Shown: in pieces, positions 7,599 to 15,317 of the stretch
How the letters are laid out: every line of letters begins with the position of its first letter
Numbering within the stretch: the first letter of the stretch is position 1
IMG/VR virus record: IMGVR_UViG_3300028831_000505
Span: 1-64,000 of that record
Length of the DNA: 64,000 bases
Reading direction: 5' to 3' (one strand)
From: a virus
The notes under the pieces: generated by a model
The model's input: only the letters and a program-made list of their open reading frames with translations
Database searches by the model: none
What the model was told of the DNA's origin: nothing
Made by a program: the position numbers and the translations under genes

Positions 7599-8591
7599 AT
7601 GGATTGGCTCAAGTTTTTCAGTGACAACTCGATTGAGTATGTCACCGTAGGGCCAAACACGAAGTCTGGCGAAGCCTCTATTGCCTGCCCCTTCTGCGGT
7701 GACGACCCCAGTTTCCACATGGGGGTGCACCTTACCCTTGAGAAGTGGTCGTGCTGGCGCAACATCACAAGCCACTCAGGGCGCCGTCCGCACCGGCTGA
7801 TCCGTGAACTGCTGGGCTGCTCACACAACCATGCTGGCCTTGTGGTCCGGCAGTACAGCCGCCCTGACCCCAATACGTTGGAGGAGGTGCTGGCTGCGCT
7901 GGCAGACACTGAGCCGCTGCCGGCCGGGAAGGTGGTTGCCCCCACGGCACTGGAGTTTCCCCCCGACTTTCGTCCCATTGTAAATGCCCGCTCAACCCGA
8001 TACTTCTGGGAGTACCTTGCCGTCAACCGGGGTTTTGGTGACGACACGACCGAGGTGATCAAGGAGTATGGGCTATTGTGTGCGTCCTCGGGCAAGTACA
8101 AGCAGCGCATAATCATCCCCGCTTACAGCGAGGGGCGGCTAGTGGGCTGGACGGCCCGCGCCGTGGTTGAGACGGTTGACGCGCCGCGCTACCTTACCTT
8201 GAGTGAGAAGGATGGAGCGCTGTGCAACATCAAGGAAGTCGTCCTGTGGGAGGACGAGCTGCTGAATGACCGCGACGCCGACCTCCTGTTTGTAGCGGAA
8301 GGTCCGCTTGACGGCATGAAGCTCGACTACTACGGTTTTCGATACGGGGCGCGGGCCACGTGCACATTCAGCACTCACATTACTTTCTCCCAAGTTGAGG
8401 TCTTGAGAAGGATAGCCAAGCGCTATAAGCGCAAGGTCATCCTGTTCGACCCTGAGGCTGTGGGTGAGTCGTTCAAGGCCGCCGACCTGTTGCCGGGGTT
8501 TGAGATAGGTTCTATCGCTAACGGTATAGAGGACCCCGGGGCGATGACCCCCAAGCAGGTCCGCGCCATGTGCCGCCAATATGGGGATTGA
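7599..8591 (+). CDS. DnaG-type primase (zinc finger plus TOPRIM)
   Basis: This probably makes the RNA primers for the phage polymerase. The N-terminal zinc-binding domain has C30, C33 (CPFCGDDPSFHMGVH), C52 and H59 as candidate ligands, the pattern of phage primases related to T7 gp4. The TOPRIM catalytic part carries LLFVAEGPLDGMK (glutamate about residue 234, DG at 238-239) and the acidic VILFDPEAV near 280-288. At 330 aa it is a stand-alone primase with no helicase domain; the helicase is supplied by the gene at 2219. The gene is separated from its neighbour by three bases. Confidence 0.85.
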   Translation: MDWLKFFSDNSIEYVTVGPNTKSGEASIACPFCGDDPSFHMGVHLTLEKWSCWRNITSHSGRRPHRLIRELLGCSHNHAGLVVRQYSRPDPNTLEEVLAALADTEPLPAGKVVAPTALEFPPDFRPIVNARSTRYFWEYLAVNRGFGDDTTEVIKEYGLLCASSGKYKQRIIIPAYSEGRLVGWTARAVVETVDAPRYLTLSEKDGALCNIKEVVLWEDELLNDRDADLLFVAEGPLDGMKLDYYGFRYGARATCTFSTHITFSQVEVLRRIAKRYKRKVILFDPEAVGESFKAADLLPGFEIGSIANGIEDPGAMTPKQVRAMCRQYGD

Positions 8592-8595
8592 AAAG

Positions 8596-8988
8596 ATGGA
8601 CCTGCCAAAGCCGGTTGAGCTCTTCGCTGCCTACCACGAGCAACATGGATATGCGACCTTCAACGAGGATATCAATTTTGTGCGTGCACATGCCGCCGCA
8701 AGCGCCCAGTCCACCCGCTTCTCGGTTCTCAAGGTACGGGTCGTCGCAATTGAGGACGTGACGGTGAGAACACCCACACCAACTGGCTCATGGGTTCTCG
8801 TGAACAACAAGGGCTGGAGGGATCATGTTGGATGGGTGATTGATTTTGATATTCGCGACTTCGCCAACCGGCCTGACCACGTGATGACTGTTGTATTGGA
8901 CGCCAAAGGAACCCGCAGGGCGCTTCCCGCCAAGGTGTTGAGTGAAGCCCCGGTTGAAAGAAGGGGCTGGCCCACAGGCACAACCTGA
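8596..8988 (+). CDS. Hypothetical protein, 130 aa
   Basis: I chose ATG 8596, preceded by GGGGATTGAAAAG; ATG 8581 in the same frame lacks a ribosome binding site and lies further inside the primase gene. The protein has an N-terminal helix and then a beta-rich domain (VLKVRVVAIEDV, SWVLVNNKG, VGWVIDFDIRDF). No family recognised. Confidence 0.65.
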   Translation: MDLPKPVELFAAYHEQHGYATFNEDINFVRAHAAASAQSTRFSVLKVRVVAIEDVTVRTPTPTGSWVLVNNKGWRDHVGWVIDFDIRDFANRPDHVMTVVLDAKGTRRALPAKVLSEAPVERRGWPTGTT

Positions 8989-9054
8989 ACCCCCTTGCTT
9001 TTTCACGGGTTTTTGGGCTCCATGTTACATCAAAGTGATTTGCCACAATTTGGG

Positions 9055-9657
9055 ATGGATTTGCGCATGAGACGTTCGCGCCGCCGCAACCGTGCACCCT
9101 GGGTGAAGGTTGACATATGGGAACCGACCTGGAGCCCTGAGATCGTCGGTTGGTCCGTCAACTTCTACAACAGAAACAAGTGGCGCTTCGACAGCAAGGA
9201 CCGCTGTGATCCGGTCATGACGGTCGACGACCTGATGCAGGAAGCCTACATCATCTTTGAGCGCGTCCGCGCCAGCTACCCGCGCGTGATTGACCCGCGC
9301 CATTTCATGGCCCTTTACAAAACCTCCATCCAGAACGACATGACCGACAGGTCGCGGCTTGAGCGCAAACGGGACGCAACCATTGAGGATTTGGGGGAGG
9401 ATGCCTCCTCCGCGCTCGCGGGTCGTATGGACGACGAGAGTGGTTATCTGGCTGTGCTCCTCAGTGAGATGCCCCGAGAGGTTCAGTTGCTGATCGCCGG
9501 CATGCAAAGGGATGACGTTGCGGTGGCACTGCGCGAGCCCTATGAGAAGGACGAAGCCGGTGTCAGGAGCGAAACCTTTGGAGAACGTCTGTGCCGTCTC
9601 ATTGGCATTGACCCGGCAACCCGGCCGCTCCAACAGTTGCGGGAATTGCTTGCGTAA
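9055..9657 (+). CDS. Possible sigma-factor-like protein, 200 aa
   Basis: Residues from about 55 to 105 read DDLMQEAYIIFERVR, then FMALYKTSIQNDMTDRSR. This resembles sigma70 region 2 (DLxQEAxxxxxR, and the later helix ending in Arg residues before the linker). A second helical section near the C-terminus could be a region 4 relic, but the helix-turn-helix is not clear. A basic N-terminus (MRRSRRRNR) precedes it. Starts at 9022 and 9067 are also possible; TTGGG precedes 9055. If correct, it would redirect host RNA polymerase to phage promoters. The assignment rests on pattern only and could be another helical protein. Confidence 0.55.
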   Translation: MDLRMRRSRRRNRAPWVKVDIWEPTWSPEIVGWSVNFYNRNKWRFDSKDRCDPVMTVDDLMQEAYIIFERVRASYPRVIDPRHFMALYKTSIQNDMTDRSRLERKRDATIEDLGEDASSALAGRMDDESGYLAVLLSEMPREVQLLIAGMQRDDVAVALREPYEKDEAGVRSETFGERLCRLIGIDPATRPLQQLRELLA

Positions 9658-9690
9658 AACGACAATCCACCACCCCAGGAAGGAAGGCCC

Positions 9691-10431
9691 ATGGCTCAAT
9701 TCATCTACGACGATACCGAGCTCACTGCTGTCGAGCAGGAGCTGACCGAATCCGTCAAGTTCGAGGCGAAGTCAAAATACAAAACCCGGCAGGACTATCT
9801 GGCCGACCTCGGCAAGGCGGTGAACAAGATCGAGGACGCGGACTACGAGAAGCTGAGCGATCCCGCCGTCGAGTGGATGCAGTCGGCGCTGCCGGCAATC
9901 AAGGCGGGCGACACCATTCCTGACTTTCCCGACTATGAAGCGAAGGAAGGCGATGACGCCCCGGGCGAGGAGGCCGGCGACGGTGAGGGCGAAGGTGAGG
10001 AAGCCGGCGATGGCGAGAACTCGGAGCAGGAAGAGACCCCGCCTGCTCGAGGCCGTCAGCGCCAGCAGGCCGCCGCCCCCGCCAAGGGCAGGGGCAAGCC
10101 GGACAAGAAGGCCGCGGCCAAGGCCCCCGCCACCAGCAAGGGCGGGAAGGGCACGGCCAAGACCGGCGGCCCCAAGCGGCTGTTCAACGACAACCGCAAA
10201 CGCGACCGGTTCGGCCTCGTTGTGGGCAGCAAGGTGGCGAAGGCCGTTGCCCTGTTCGCTGGGGGCAAGGGTGCGACGATGCGGCAAGTTATCGACAGCA
10301 CGGGCGGACCGCAGAACAACGTGCTCAAGAAGCTGGCCGATGCCGGCCATCAGGTCGAGCGCTTCGGCGGCAACGTGATCAAGGTCACCCACAAGGACGA
10401 CATCAAGTCCGGCGCCAAGGGCAAGCGGTGA
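9691..10431 (+). CDS. Possible nucleoid-like DNA-binding protein, 246 aa
   Basis: The protein has four distinct parts. Residues 1-80 form a helical domain. An acidic stretch follows (about 85-112, GEEAGDGEGEGEE). Next comes a Lys/Arg/Ala/Pro-rich segment (about 115-165) resembling histone H1-like tails. The C-terminal domain (about 172-235) contains TMRQVIDSTGGPQNNVLKKL, which looks like a winged-helix motif. A strong ribosome binding site (AGGAAGGAAGG) precedes the ATG, suggesting high expression. I infer a DNA-coating or architectural role in replication; no specific family is identified. Confidence 0.6.
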   Translation: MAQFIYDDTELTAVEQELTESVKFEAKSKYKTRQDYLADLGKAVNKIEDADYEKLSDPAVEWMQSALPAIKAGDTIPDFPDYEAKEGDDAPGEEAGDGEGEGEEAGDGENSEQEETPPARGRQRQQAAAPAKGRGKPDKKAAAKAPATSKGGKGTAKTGGPKRLFNDNRKRDRFGLVVGSKVAKAVALFAGGKGATMRQVIDSTGGPQNNVLKKLADAGHQVERFGGNVIKVTHKDDIKSGAKGKR

Positions 10432-11000
10432 CGTTCACCGGAGGCGCGCTGCTCAAGGGCGTTCCCGTCAAGGTCAGCGCCGCATCTGCCCGGCTGCGCT
10501 TCATCCCATGCGGCCCCGTGTGCATTGCGCGGGGCTGCACGGCCAAGTGCTGCGACGCCCCTGGTGACCCTGTAGGCTGCAAGGTCTACGCCCACGAGTC
10601 GGAAGCCCCGGCCATCCGACGGTTGGGCGTCAAGGTAAAGGATGGGTTCATCCAACCCCGGTCAGGCGAGCGGGTGTGCCCGTTCAAAACCAAGGGCCAT
10701 TTGTGCTCACTGTTCAAGAAACCAGAACGGCCCATGGGATGCATCGTGTCCCCATTCGCCTTGAACCGAACCGGGACCTTGATTATCCGCAACCGCTACA
10801 AGCTGCACCTGCCCTGCTATGACCCCGAGGGGGGCCAGCCCGCCTATAAGGTGTTTCGAAGCAGCCTTGTGCCCCTATTTGGCGAGGGCGAGGTAGAGCG
10901 CCTCACCAAGCACCTGGACGCGGGCGGGGGTGACGTTTCATGCTATGCGAACCGTAAGGTTTACCACATGATGGTGCACCGCGAGGAGGCGCTCGGCTAG
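10428..11000 (+). CDS. Cysteine-rich metal-cluster protein, 190 aa
   Basis: The GTG start overlaps the previous stop by four bases. The product has about eleven cysteines, including CGPVCIARGCTAKCC in the first 45 residues, VCPF and LCSLF near 80-90, GCIVSPF and PCYD. The spacing resembles the CxxxCC-type (YkgJ-like) zinc or iron-sulfur binding proteins, though it is not a clear match. The reaction is unknown. Phages often carry relatives of this kind in early regions. Confidence 0.65.
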   Translation: MTFTGGALLKGVPVKVSAASARLRFIPCGPVCIARGCTAKCCDAPGDPVGCKVYAHESEAPAIRRLGVKVKDGFIQPRSGERVCPFKTKGHLCSLFKKPERPMGCIVSPFALNRTGTLIIRNRYKLHLPCYDPEGGQPAYKVFRSSLVPLFGEGEVERLTKHLDAGGGDVSCYANRKVYHMMVHREEALG

Positions 11001-11341
11001 TGATCTTCTGGTTGGATTGGAAGTTGTTTGGCAACGGCCGTGGGATGGCGTCACCCTACTTTGATGACGTGTTCTACTGGCTGAGCGGGCGCTTCTATCA
11101 ATTCACCGGCGGCTTTGGATCGCAGCTAGCCAGCTACGAGTGGCGCATTCCCACACCCGGCACGCGACGCCATCTTATGGGCGAGGACTTTATTGTTTAC
11201 AGTGCGAAGCGACGTTGGTTGCGGGTAGCTGTTAGTTGGACTCGGGCCAGACCCACTGTGGACGTTGAGGACATCAGGCTTCTGGAACAAAAGATAAAGA
11301 ACTGGGGTCACGGTACGGCGCGGTGCATCGAAAAGGACTAG
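11000..11341 (+). CDS. Hypothetical protein, 113 aa
   Basis: A GTG start at 11000 shares one base with the previous stop. The protein is rich in Trp, Phe and Tyr in the first 60 residues and basic at the C-terminus. It contains no membrane segment or known motif. It lies directly upstream of the DNA methyltransferase with a four-base gap. Confidence 0.6.
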   Translation: MIFWLDWKLFGNGRGMASPYFDDVFYWLSGRFYQFTGGFGSQLASYEWRIPTPGTRRHLMGEDFIVYSAKRRWLRVAVSWTRARPTVDVEDIRLLEQKIKNWGHGTARCIEKD

Positions 11342-11345
11342 GGGG

Positions 11346-12302
11346 ATGCTCGTCAAGACCAAGGATAAGGCCAGCGGGAAGGTCCTCGTAACGTCCCGAC
11401 CGCTCCTCATCGACTCCGTTCACGGCTACTTGCCCCCAGCCGTGGGGAAGGACTGGTTCGACACCACCACCACCATCTGGCACGTGGATGAAATGATCCG
11501 CCGCCGCGTGCGTGACTGGCGCCGCCTCACCGGGGAGACCGGACATACGGGCGAGCGCACCGGCACCATGCGGGAAGACCACGATTCGGTCTACACCGGC
11601 ACCCACAGCGTGTTCCCGATCCCGCTCATGGAGTGGATGCTTCTGCGCTACGGTGGGGGCAGGGGCGGCAAGGTGCTGGACGCCTTTGCGGGCGGGCCGC
11701 CGCGTGCGGTGTGCTCGGCATTCATGGGCTACGAGTACGTCGGGGTTGAACTGCGCAAGGAGCAGATCACCGAGAACGTGGCCACAATCAAGCGCCTGAA
11801 ACTTCCTGGCGTGGACTACATCCTTGGCGACGCCCGCTCCATGGTCGACTTGGTGGATCGCCCGGGTGACGGCTTTGATTTTGGCGCTACCTGTCCGCCC
11901 TATTTCAACCTCGAGGTCTACAGTGACCGCGATGACGATCTGAGCAATTACCAATACTACGATGAATTCGACAGAGCCATGAACGACGTGGCGCGTGGCT
12001 ACGCCCGGTTGATGAAACCCGGTGCGTTCGTGTGTATGGTCGTCGGCAATTTTCGGGACAAGAAAACTGGCGAGCTAACTGATTTCAGATCAGACACAGT
12101 GAAGAACTTTCGTCGCAATGGCTTCAAATTCTGGCAGGAAATCATCCTTAGCAAGAACTTTGGCAGCGCAGCCAAACGCAGCACCAATGCTTGGAAGGGC
12201 CTCAAGTTGGTTCCTCGCCACGAGTTCCTTTTGGTGTTCAGGTGGCCGGAGAGAAACACGGGGCACACCACTGCACGCAAACGCGAAAGGGTCAGACTAT
12301 GA
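11346..12302 (+). CDS. DNA adenine/cytosine-N4 methyltransferase
   Basis: This is an S-adenosylmethionine-dependent amino-methyltransferase acting on DNA. The AdoMet-binding motif is VLDAFAGG (residues 110-117), followed by YVGVEL. The catalytic motif is TCPPYF (182-187), a variant of (D/N/S)PP(Y/F). The order AdoMet motif first, catalytic motif second, differs from beta-class enzymes such as CcrM. No cognate restriction enzyme is adjacent, so it is an orphan, probably protecting phage DNA or altering host regulation. The target sequence cannot be read from the gene. The C-terminus ends KRERVRL, another copy of the recurring Arg-Leu tail. Confidence 0.85.
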   Translation: MLVKTKDKASGKVLVTSRPLLIDSVHGYLPPAVGKDWFDTTTTIWHVDEMIRRRVRDWRRLTGETGHTGERTGTMREDHDSVYTGTHSVFPIPLMEWMLLRYGGGRGGKVLDAFAGGPPRAVCSAFMGYEYVGVELRKEQITENVATIKRLKLPGVDYILGDARSMVDLVDRPGDGFDFGATCPPYFNLEVYSDRDDDLSNYQYYDEFDRAMNDVARGYARLMKPGAFVCMVVGNFRDKKTGELTDFRSDTVKNFRRNGFKFWQEIILSKNFGSAAKRSTNAWKGLKLVPRHEFLLVFRWPERNTGHTTARKRERVRL

Positions 12303-12724
12303 AAGAGTTTTCCCCGTCATGGAAGGAAGCCACCGCTGCGCTGATTGCCAAACTGGCGGCGTGGCGTGAGCCCGACTTCCACAAGGACCAGCAGCTTTCA
12401 GACGAGGTGCTGATTGCCGATGGATGGGTTCCCACCCAAGACGCCGAATTCGCCGGCGGCGTGGCTTGGAGGCACGGCCCCTTGACTGTCTCCGAAACTC
12501 AACGCCCCCACGTCCTCTATGACATGAGGCCAGCCTTGGGGGTGATCCCCCGCCTCTGCCAAGTCGTCCTGATGATCCCACCCAGCCTGCCCATCGCCGA
12601 CGTGAACGAAACCTGTTGCGTCCTGCAAGCAGCAGGCCGCACCGTGGGCTATGGCAGTTCGCTCAACCCCCAAATTGCGGTGCTGATCGCAGCGCTGCGT
12701 GCAAAGGAGAGATTAGGTGAATAG
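12299..12724 (+). CDS. Hypothetical protein, possibly phage ABA-sandwich type, 141 aa
   Basis: ATG 12299 overlaps the methyltransferase stop (ATGA). The C-terminal segment GYGSSLNPQIAVLIAALRAK resembles the end of the small phage ABA-sandwich domain, in which a catalogue of residues precedes a final helix. The match is loose. No catalytic motif is apparent. The gene overlaps the clamp-like gene by eight bases. Confidence 0.6.
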   Translation: MKEFSPSWKEATAALIAKLAAWREPDFHKDQQLSDEVLIADGWVPTQDAEFAGGVAWRHGPLTVSETQRPHVLYDMRPALGVIPRLCQVVLMIPPSLPIADVNETCCVLQAAGRTVGYGSSLNPQIAVLIAALRAKERLGE

Positions 12725-13781
12725 GGCACAACTCGTCGACATCCTCGACATTCTCAAGCCAGCGCTTGCGGGCAATACTCCCGTGCAGCTCTACACCTGC
12801 TACTGCTTCGTCAAGGACAAGGTCTACGCCTACAACGACCGTGTCGCGATTGTGGCCCCCTGCAAAGTCAACATGACCTGCGCGCTGCACGGCGGCACCC
12901 TCTATGGCTGGCTCAAGAACAGCAATGCGGATGACGCCGACTTCGACCTCACCGGAAACGAGGTGGTGCTCACCGCGGGCAAGAGCAAGATCAAGCTGCC
13001 CTACCACGAGATGGGTGACCTCCTTTTCGAGGGGGTGCAGGACAAGGACAAGGACAACAAGTGGTTGGTGACCGCCGATGTCGATGAGGCGCTGCTCGCC
13101 GGCCTCGAGGTCTGTACTAGCACCACCAGCCGCGACCTCACACAGATGGCGCTGACATGCGTCTACCTGATGCCCGGCAAGCTGTCATACTTCTACTCGT
13201 CCGACAGCGACTCGCTCACTCGCTACTTGGTGACCGCCAAGGCAACCGAGCAAGGCACCTTTGCCATCCCCAACAATTTCTGCGAGGAGGTGGTCAAGCT
13301 GGCCACCCGGTTCAAGGGTGAGGAGGGCCTTCTCAAGGCCACGTTGTCCGTCAACGACGACTGGGCGCGGGTGCGTTTCGAGAACGGCGTGACCGTGTGG
13401 GGGCGCATCCTGGACGTGCCTAGCCCCATTGACTTTGCGGCCATGCTCAAGTCGAAGGAAAAGGGCATGCCCCCCGCTGTGCCGCTGCCGCAGGGCCTGC
13501 AAGAAGCGTTGGCGCGGGCCTGTGTGCTGGCTGATCCTGAAAGCAAGCCCACGGAGTTCACCATCAAGGGCAACAAGCTTGGGATGTTCACCCAAAGTTC
13601 CATGGGTGAGGCCACCGAGTCGTTGCTCATCCGGGGTAAGCACCCCGACGCCGAGGCGTTGGTGAGCGCCCAGCTTGTGGCCCGTGCCATCAAGGCCTGC
13701 GACGAGTTCTCAATTGCACCCAGCGGCACGCTCTACCGTAACGGTAATTCCCTGCTACAGTTTGTCGCCAATATGGGCTAG
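12717..13781 (+). CDS. DNA sliding-clamp-like protein (DnaN fold)
   Basis: The 354-aa product is close to the length of bacterial DnaN (about 366 aa), which has three similar domains of about 115 residues that form a ring dimer around DNA. Patterns such as VYAYNDRVAIVAP near residues 38-50 and the alternating strand/helix texture fit that fold. The phage clamp loader and polymerase lie downstream, which supports the call. The start is GTG 12717. Sequence similarity to cellular DnaN is weak by eye, so a structure comparison would be the deciding test. Confidence 0.7.
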   Translation: MNRAQLVDILDILKPALAGNTPVQLYTCYCFVKDKVYAYNDRVAIVAPCKVNMTCALHGGTLYGWLKNSNADDADFDLTGNEVVLTAGKSKIKLPYHEMGDLLFEGVQDKDKDNKWLVTADVDEALLAGLEVCTSTTSRDLTQMALTCVYLMPGKLSYFYSSDSDSLTRYLVTAKATEQGTFAIPNNFCEEVVKLATRFKGEEGLLKATLSVNDDWARVRFENGVTVWGRILDVPSPIDFAAMLKSKEKGMPPAVPLPQGLQEALARACVLADPESKPTEFTIKGNKLGMFTQSSMGEATESLLIRGKHPDAEALVSAQLVARAIKACDEFSIAPSGTLYRNGNSLLQFVANMG

Positions 13782-13815
13782 GGTGCCTTTGGGCGACTGA
13801 GCAAGGAATTTGACC

Positions 13816-14361
13816 ATGCTAACCTTGGGGCGTGACTGGACGGAGTTTTTTCGGCTAAGCAAACGCGAATACTTTGCTGACTTCTTTATTACCCCTCCGG
13901 TTACGGCCCTCATGGTTGGCCTTTCCCTGTACAAGGGGGCCAGCTTGCGGTGGCCATTATTCTTTGGCCTCGGAGTGTTGGCGTGGACCCTTTACGAATA
14001 CCTCATGCATCGCTGGGGGCTGCACCAAGTGTGGGGGCTGCGTGTGCTGCATGCCATGCACCACAAGAACGACAGGGATTACATTGCCACGCACCCGGCC
14101 ATAACCGTGGCCGCTTATATCGGCTTCTGGTTCATGTTTGGTGTGACCAGTAGCGCCTTCGCGGCCGGCTTCTCGGCGGGCTACGTGATCTACGCAGCGA
14201 TGCACACGCTGTACCACTACACCACCATCCTGCCCGGCGATTGGTTGTTCGGGCTCAAGCGGCGTCACGCGTTGCACCACCGGTTCGAAACTTACAATTT
14301 TGGTGTCTCAACCCCGCTCTGGGACATCGTTTTTCAAACCTCCTACCAACAGGGAAAATGA
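13816..14361 (+). CDS. Fatty acid hydroxylase / sterol desaturase superfamily membrane enzyme
   Basis: This is a membrane-bound di-iron oxygenase-like protein. In the 181-aa product four histidine clusters are visible: HRWGLH (65-70), HAMHH (79-83), HTLYH (130-134) and HALHH (151-155). That is the hallmark of the fatty acid hydroxylase superfamily (sterol desaturases, FA 2-hydroxylases, carotenoid hydroxylases). Hydrophobic segments surround them (about 25-60 and 95-128). The length is short but enough for the catalytic core. The substrate is unknown; hydroxylation of host membrane lipids is the simplest inference. The start is ATG 13816 after GCAAGGAATT; a TTG two codons earlier is less likely. 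It sits between clamp and polymerase genes, so it is probably expressed early, as an auxiliary metabolic gene. Confidence 0.85.
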   Translation: MLTLGRDWTEFFRLSKREYFADFFITPPVTALMVGLSLYKGASLRWPLFFGLGVLAWTLYEYLMHRWGLHQVWGLRVLHAMHHKNDRDYIATHPAITVAAYIGFWFMFGVTSSAFAAGFSAGYVIYAAMHTLYHYTTILPGDWLFGLKRRHALHHRFETYNFGVSTPLWDIVFQTSYQQGK

Positions 14362-14364
14362 AGC

Positions 14365-14568
14365 ATGGCCGCTTTGCGCGACCCCTACGATGGGGAGCCA
14401 TTCTATTGTGTGACGTGCAGCGCAGGCTATGGCGAGTACGCCGCCTGCGAGGACGTTGCGTGTCAACTCGAGTCGAAGGCTGCGGCAGAAGCCCGTAAGG
14501 CCAAGCGCAGGCCGATCGGGTCCGATCTGCAACGCGCGTTGCAGACACAACGAGAGAAGGAAAGGTGA
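14365..14568 (+). CDS. Small Cys-rich protein, 67 aa
   Basis: The protein has CVTC and, 12-18 residues later, CEDVAC, which together could hold a zinc ion. The rest is a basic helix (AAAEARKAKRRP). The gene starts four bases after the hydroxylase gene ends and shares its last base with the next ATG. Function unknown. Confidence 0.65.
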   Translation: MAALRDPYDGEPFYCVTCSAGYGEYAACEDVACQLESKAAAEARKAKRRPIGSDLQRALQTQREKER

Positions 14569-14813
14569 TGGGCCGCTTTGAAGGAAGTATCGCCACAGGC
14601 TTGACCGCCACGGGGACACGGACCTACGTCAACGCGTCGAATACGGACCACCCCAACCTGATACTGCGGGACCTCATAACCCTCGAAATGAGGGCCAACG
14701 CGCTTGGCCTCTACCCGGCTGCCCGTGCGTTGAACAACGCGAAGAACGCGATTGGCTGGCAACTGGCCGGCGACATTGGGAAGGCCGACGCCGCATCCAC
14801 GCACCGGCTCTGA
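14568..14813 (+). CDS. Small hypothetical protein, 81 aa
   Basis: ATG 14568 is preceded by GAGAAGGAAAGG; a GTG three bases earlier is an alternative. The protein is helical in its second half (LRDLITLEMRANALGLYPAARALNNAKNAIGW). No family recognised. Confidence 0.6.
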   Translation: MGRFEGSIATGLTATGTRTYVNASNTDHPNLILRDLITLEMRANALGLYPAARALNNAKNAIGWQLAGDIGKADAASTHRL

Positions 14814-14816
14814 CCC

Positions 14817-15008
14817 ATGGCAGAACCGGAACGCTACTGCGGCTCGAGCGCGGCCTTCCACGAATGCAGATTTGCTGGCCCGGAGCTACCAATCTGCGCC
14901 GCTTCGGCAACGGCCCACTACGCTTGCCAATATCACCACAAAGGATTTGGCAAACCACCCATCCTTGAACCTATTGTCGTCCGCGCGCCATCTGGAGCTT
15001 GCGGCTGA
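14817..15008 (+). CDS. Small Cys/His-rich protein, 63 aa
   Basis: The product has several Cys and His residues (ERYCGSSAAFHEC, ICAASATAHYACQYHH), suggesting a metal site. It starts three bases after the previous gene. The final 15 residues lose this character, and a sensible-looking C-terminus (ending with ELAADEIERLTAL) continues in another frame. The two may be one protein split by a frameshift. Confidence 0.45.
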   Translation: MAEPERYCGSSAAFHECRFAGPELPICAASATAHYACQYHHKGFGKPPILEPIVVRAPSGACG

Positions 15009-15051
15009 CGAGATTGAGCGCCTAACCGCCTTAACAGCAGGTCAAAAATGA
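14872..15051 (+). CDS. Overlapping frame, possible C-terminal part of the 14817 gene
   Basis: This frame ends SARHLELAADEIERLTAL, a plausible helical C-terminus, and its stop overlaps the next ATG (ATGA), as expected of a real gene end here. No ATG precedes it outside the gene at 14568; TTG 14872 is the only reasonable start. I list it as either a small gene with a TTG start or the displaced end of the 14817 gene, with the shift near 14955-14970. Confidence 0.35.
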   Translation: MLARSYQSAPLRQRPTTLANITTKDLANHPSLNLLSSARHLELAADEIERLTALTAGQK

Positions 15052-15305
15052 GCACAACACTTATCGCCGGCATCAGGGCAATCGACGAGGTGGCGCGCCG
15101 CGCCAACATCAACGAACCTTTTACCATAACAGTGGAATTTCGGGACCCGGAGCTCGCGGAGTCCTTCATGATACAGGTTAAAGTCGAAATCGATAGTGAG
15201 GGGCTAGTCACCCCCAAGGTGGTCAGCACTTCGGCCAATTACCACCAATTACAAATTCTGGGCCTGCTTTTTCGTATAAAAAGGGGTAGCCCCGCAAAGG
15301 CCTAG
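15048..15305 (+). CDS. Small hypothetical protein, 85 aa
   Basis: The ATG overlaps the preceding stop by four bases. The product is a small alpha/beta protein (FTITVEFRDPELAESFMIQVKVEID) with a basic end. No motif recognised. It directly precedes the DNA polymerase gene. Confidence 0.65.
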   Translation: MSTTLIAGIRAIDEVARRANINEPFTITVEFRDPELAESFMIQVKVEIDSEGLVTPKVVSTSANYHQLQILGLLFRIKRGSPAKA

Positions 15306-15317
15306 AGCGCCCCGCCC

